From the NCBI GenBank assembly GCA_965279295.1, contig CBDIHQ010000018.1: 64,000 nt of DNA, one strand, 5' to 3'. Source of the stretch: Aquabacter sp965279295. Lineage in GTDB: Bacteria > Pseudomonadota > Alphaproteobacteria > Rhizobiales > Xanthobacteraceae. The number at the start of each line of letters is the position of its first letter. Position 1 is the first letter of the stretch. Both the position numbers and the translations under genes were made by a program. Under the pieces are notes generated by a model, which saw only the letters and a program-made list of their open reading frames with translations, ran no database searches and had not been told where the DNA came from. Below, piece by piece: positions 62,580-64,000 of the stretch.

Positions 62580-63017
62580 GGGGGGCTTTCTGAGGTCCTG
62601 GATAGCTCCGGACCGTCCCCGAAAGCCCCCTCCCTAACCCTCCCCCGCAAGCGGGAGAGGGGATTTCGGGCGGATCCAGGGGAGCGCACACCATCAGCCC
62701 GAAACGGCCCAAAAGCCCTCTCCCGCTTGCGGGGGAGGGTTGGGAGGGGGCAGGCAGACCTGACCGTGCTGCTCTACATGCAGTGCTATACCGTGGACGA
62801 GATCGCGCGGGCGCTTTCGGGCTTCGAGCGTCTCGAACGGCAGGTCTTAACCCCCACACACCTTCCGCTGGCGACCCTCCCCCCTTGAGGGGGAGGGCAG
62901 GGTGGGGGGTATCTTTCCATCTGCTCAGGCGAGGGTGGTCCTGGCGGCGCCATACCCCCCACCCCAACCCTCCCCCTCAAGGGGGGAGGGAGCAGTCTAT
63001 TGGGTGAGGGAGGGGCT
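62580..63017. repeat. intergenic palindromic repeat cluster C with duplicated serB tail
   Basis: A 438-base gap without a gene. It holds GGGGGCTTTC (62581-62590) paired with GAAAGCCCCC (62621-62630). A long inverted repeat follows at 62626-62661 and 62716-62750, then a second at about 62874-62910 and 62953-62992. The core of the last four arms reads CCCTCCCC...GGGGGAGGG, as in cluster A. Between the two large inverted repeats is a copy of the serB 3' end. Confidence 0.85.
62757..62811 (+). pseudogene. duplicated 3' end of serB
   Basis: These 55 bases match 62520-62574 at 51 positions (four mismatches: two silent and two amino-acid-changing, Ala to Val and Gly to Cys). They encode DLTVLLYMQCYTVDEIAR in the serB frame, followed by a different tail. 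It lies 237 bases after the original, beyond one large palindromic repeat. It has no start codon context of its own and looks like a remnant. Confidence 0.85.
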
Positions 63018-64000
63018 TCAGTTCAGCGGGATGGCGGCGAACTGGACTTGGCCGTCGGGGTCGGAAATCAGCAGCAGAGCGGATTTCTTGCCGTCCTTCT
63101 TCAGCGCCTCGACGCGACGCTGCACGTCGGTGGGGCTCATCACGGCCTCCTGGCCGACCTCGACCACGACGTATCCCGGCTTGAGGCCCTTGTCGGCGGC
63201 GGGAGAATTGCGGTCGACATTGACGATGACGACGCCCTTCACGCTGTCCTTCAGCTTGAAGCGTTTGCGCAGGTCGTCGGTGATGCCGGAGAGTTCGAGG
63301 CCGAGCGAGCGCTGGGTGGTGGCCTTCGGCGCCGCGTCGGGCTTGGGATCGGCGGCCGCTGCCTGCTTCTCGTCTTCCGGCATGCGGGCGATGGTGATGC
63401 GCAGGCTCTCTTCCTTGCCCTTGCGGATCACGACCACGTCGACTTCTTTCCCGACCTGGGTGTCGGCGACGATGCGCGGCAGGTCGCGCATTTCCTTCAC
63501 GTCCTTGCCGTCGAACTTCACCACCACGTCGCCGGCCTTGATCTCGGCTTTCGCCGCAGGCCCGCCGTCGCTGACGCCGCCGACCAGGGCGCCGCGCGCC
63601 TTGCCGAGGCCCAGGCTCTCGGCGATCTCGTCGGTGACCGGCTGGATGCGCACGCCGATCCAGCCGCGCCGCACTTCCTTGAACTCCTGCAACTGCGCCA
63701 GGATCGGCGCGGCGGTGGAGGAGGGGACGGCGAAACCGATGCCGATGGAGCCGCCCGAGGGGGAGATGATGGCGGTGTTGATGCCGATGACCTCGCCGTT
63801 CATGTTGAACAGCGGGCCGCCGGAATTGCCGCGATTGATGGCGGCATCGGTCTGGATGAAATTGTCATAGGGGCCGGAATTGATGTTCCGGTTGCGGGCG
63901 GAAACCACGCCCACCGTCAGCGTGCCGCCGAGGCCGAACGGGTTGCCGATGGCCATCACCCAGTCGCCGACGCGCAACTGGTCGGAATTTCCGAACTTCA
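63018..64000 (-). CDS. Do-family periplasmic serine protease (DegP/MucD-like), partial
   Basis: The C-terminal two thirds of a trypsin-like envelope protease that degrades misfolded proteins. Present are the chymotrypsin-fold motif DWVMAIGNPFGLGGTLT, the catalytic Ser in INRGNSGGPLFN, and two PDZ domains (GWIGVRIQPVTDEIAESLGL, then an end domain with YVVVEVGQEAV). An Ala/Pro/Lys linker separates the PDZ domains. The His and Asp of the triad lie beyond the window edge at 64000. In related genomes it follows serB and precedes hflC/hflK. Confidence 0.92.
   Translation of the reverse strand, partial: KFGNSDQLRVGDWVMAIGNPFGLGGTLTVGVVSARNRNINSGPYDNFIQTDAAINRGNSGGPLFNMNGEVIGINTAIISPSGGSIGIGFAVPSSTAAPILAQLQEFKEVRRGWIGVRIQPVTDEIAESLGLGKARGALVGGVSDGGPAAKAEIKAGDVVVKFDGKDVKEMRDLPRIVADTQVGKEVDVVVIRKGKEESLRITIARMPEDEKQAAAADPKPDAAPKATTQRSLGLELSGITDDLRKRFKLKDSVKGVVIVNVDRNSPAADKGLKPGYVVVEVGQEAVMSPTDVQRRVEALKKDGKKSALLLISDPDGQVQFAAIPLN

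Noticed and set aside
62580..63017. CRISPR array or non-coding RNA in the repeat-rich gap
   Set aside because: The repeats are a few inverted palindromes, not regularly spaced direct repeats with unique spacers, and there are no cas genes.

Overview
The window is chromosomal DNA from a high-GC alphaproteobacterium. Gene content and order point to the Hyphomicrobiales (Rhizobiales), most likely a member of the Xanthobacteraceae (Xanthobacter/Ancylobacter/Starkeya/Azorhizobium type). This placement is an inference from three things: the order rpsB-tsf-pyrH-frr-uppS-cdsA-dxr-rseP-bamA-lpxD-fabZ-lpxA-lpxI-lpxB-gltA, the use of LpxI rather than LpxH, and a Bradyrhizobium-like cyclic beta-glucan (ndv) locus. 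I see no rRNA, tRNA, prophage, insertion sequence or CRISPR array. Nearly all genes look like vertically inherited housekeeping genes.

Layout. (1) 1-14.7 kb, + strand: a translation and envelope superoperon. It starts with ribosomal protein S2, EF-Ts, UMP kinase and ribosome recycling factor, continues with undecaprenyl-PP and CDP-diacylglycerol synthesis, DXP reductoisomerase, the RseP protease and BamA, and ends with the lipid A genes lpxD-fabZ-lpxA-lpxI-lpxB. (2) 14.8-21.5 kb: citrate synthase, then a cyclic beta-(1,3)/(1,6)-glucan locus with an NdvB-like GH17-GT2 fusion, a small secreted partner and a divergent NdvC-like GH17 membrane protein. (3) 21.4-25.3 kb: a small membrane protein, then glmU and glmS (UDP-GlcNAc supply). 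(4) 25.3-30.5 kb, - strand: an AT-richer SGNH hydrolase, a DUF2142 membrane protein, a DUF454 protein and recG. (5) 30.6-34 kb, + strand: pcm, a lipoprotein alpha/beta hydrolase and an NlpD-like LysM/LytM lipoprotein. (6) 34-48 kb, mostly - strand: rpmG, an MFS transporter, a Nudix hydrolase, DUF983, rnr, (a + strand drug-efflux MFS), topA, dprA, plsY, a degenerate dihydroorotase and pyrB. (7) 48-52.2 kb: small secreted proteins, an AEC transporter, ruvX and a metallo-beta-lactamase-fold hydrolase. (8) 52.2-58.8 kb: thiC behind a TPP riboswitch, a Ser/Thr kinase facing a PP2C phosphatase/coiled-coil/ParA-like operon, and thyA. (9) 58.9-64 kb: an MsrQ-like heme membrane protein, an unknown membrane protein, miaA, serB, an intergenic repeat cluster and the 3' part of a Do-family (DegP/MucD) protease that runs off the window.

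Functionally the window couples protein synthesis to building of the envelope: lipid A, BamA, phospholipid, isoprenoid carrier, UDP-GlcNAc, periplasmic glucans and envelope proteolysis. The less ordinary parts are: the kinase-phosphatase-ParA module; the S2 protein with an added helix-hairpin-helix-like tail; the histidine-less dihydroorotase coupled to pyrB; a possible ribosome-binding-site-sequestering stem below the TPP riboswitch; a family of GC-rich palindromic repeats; and a second, diverged copy of the serB 3' end lying beyond one of those repeats. Many start codons were reassigned from ribosome-binding sites and overlaps; these choices are stated in each entry.
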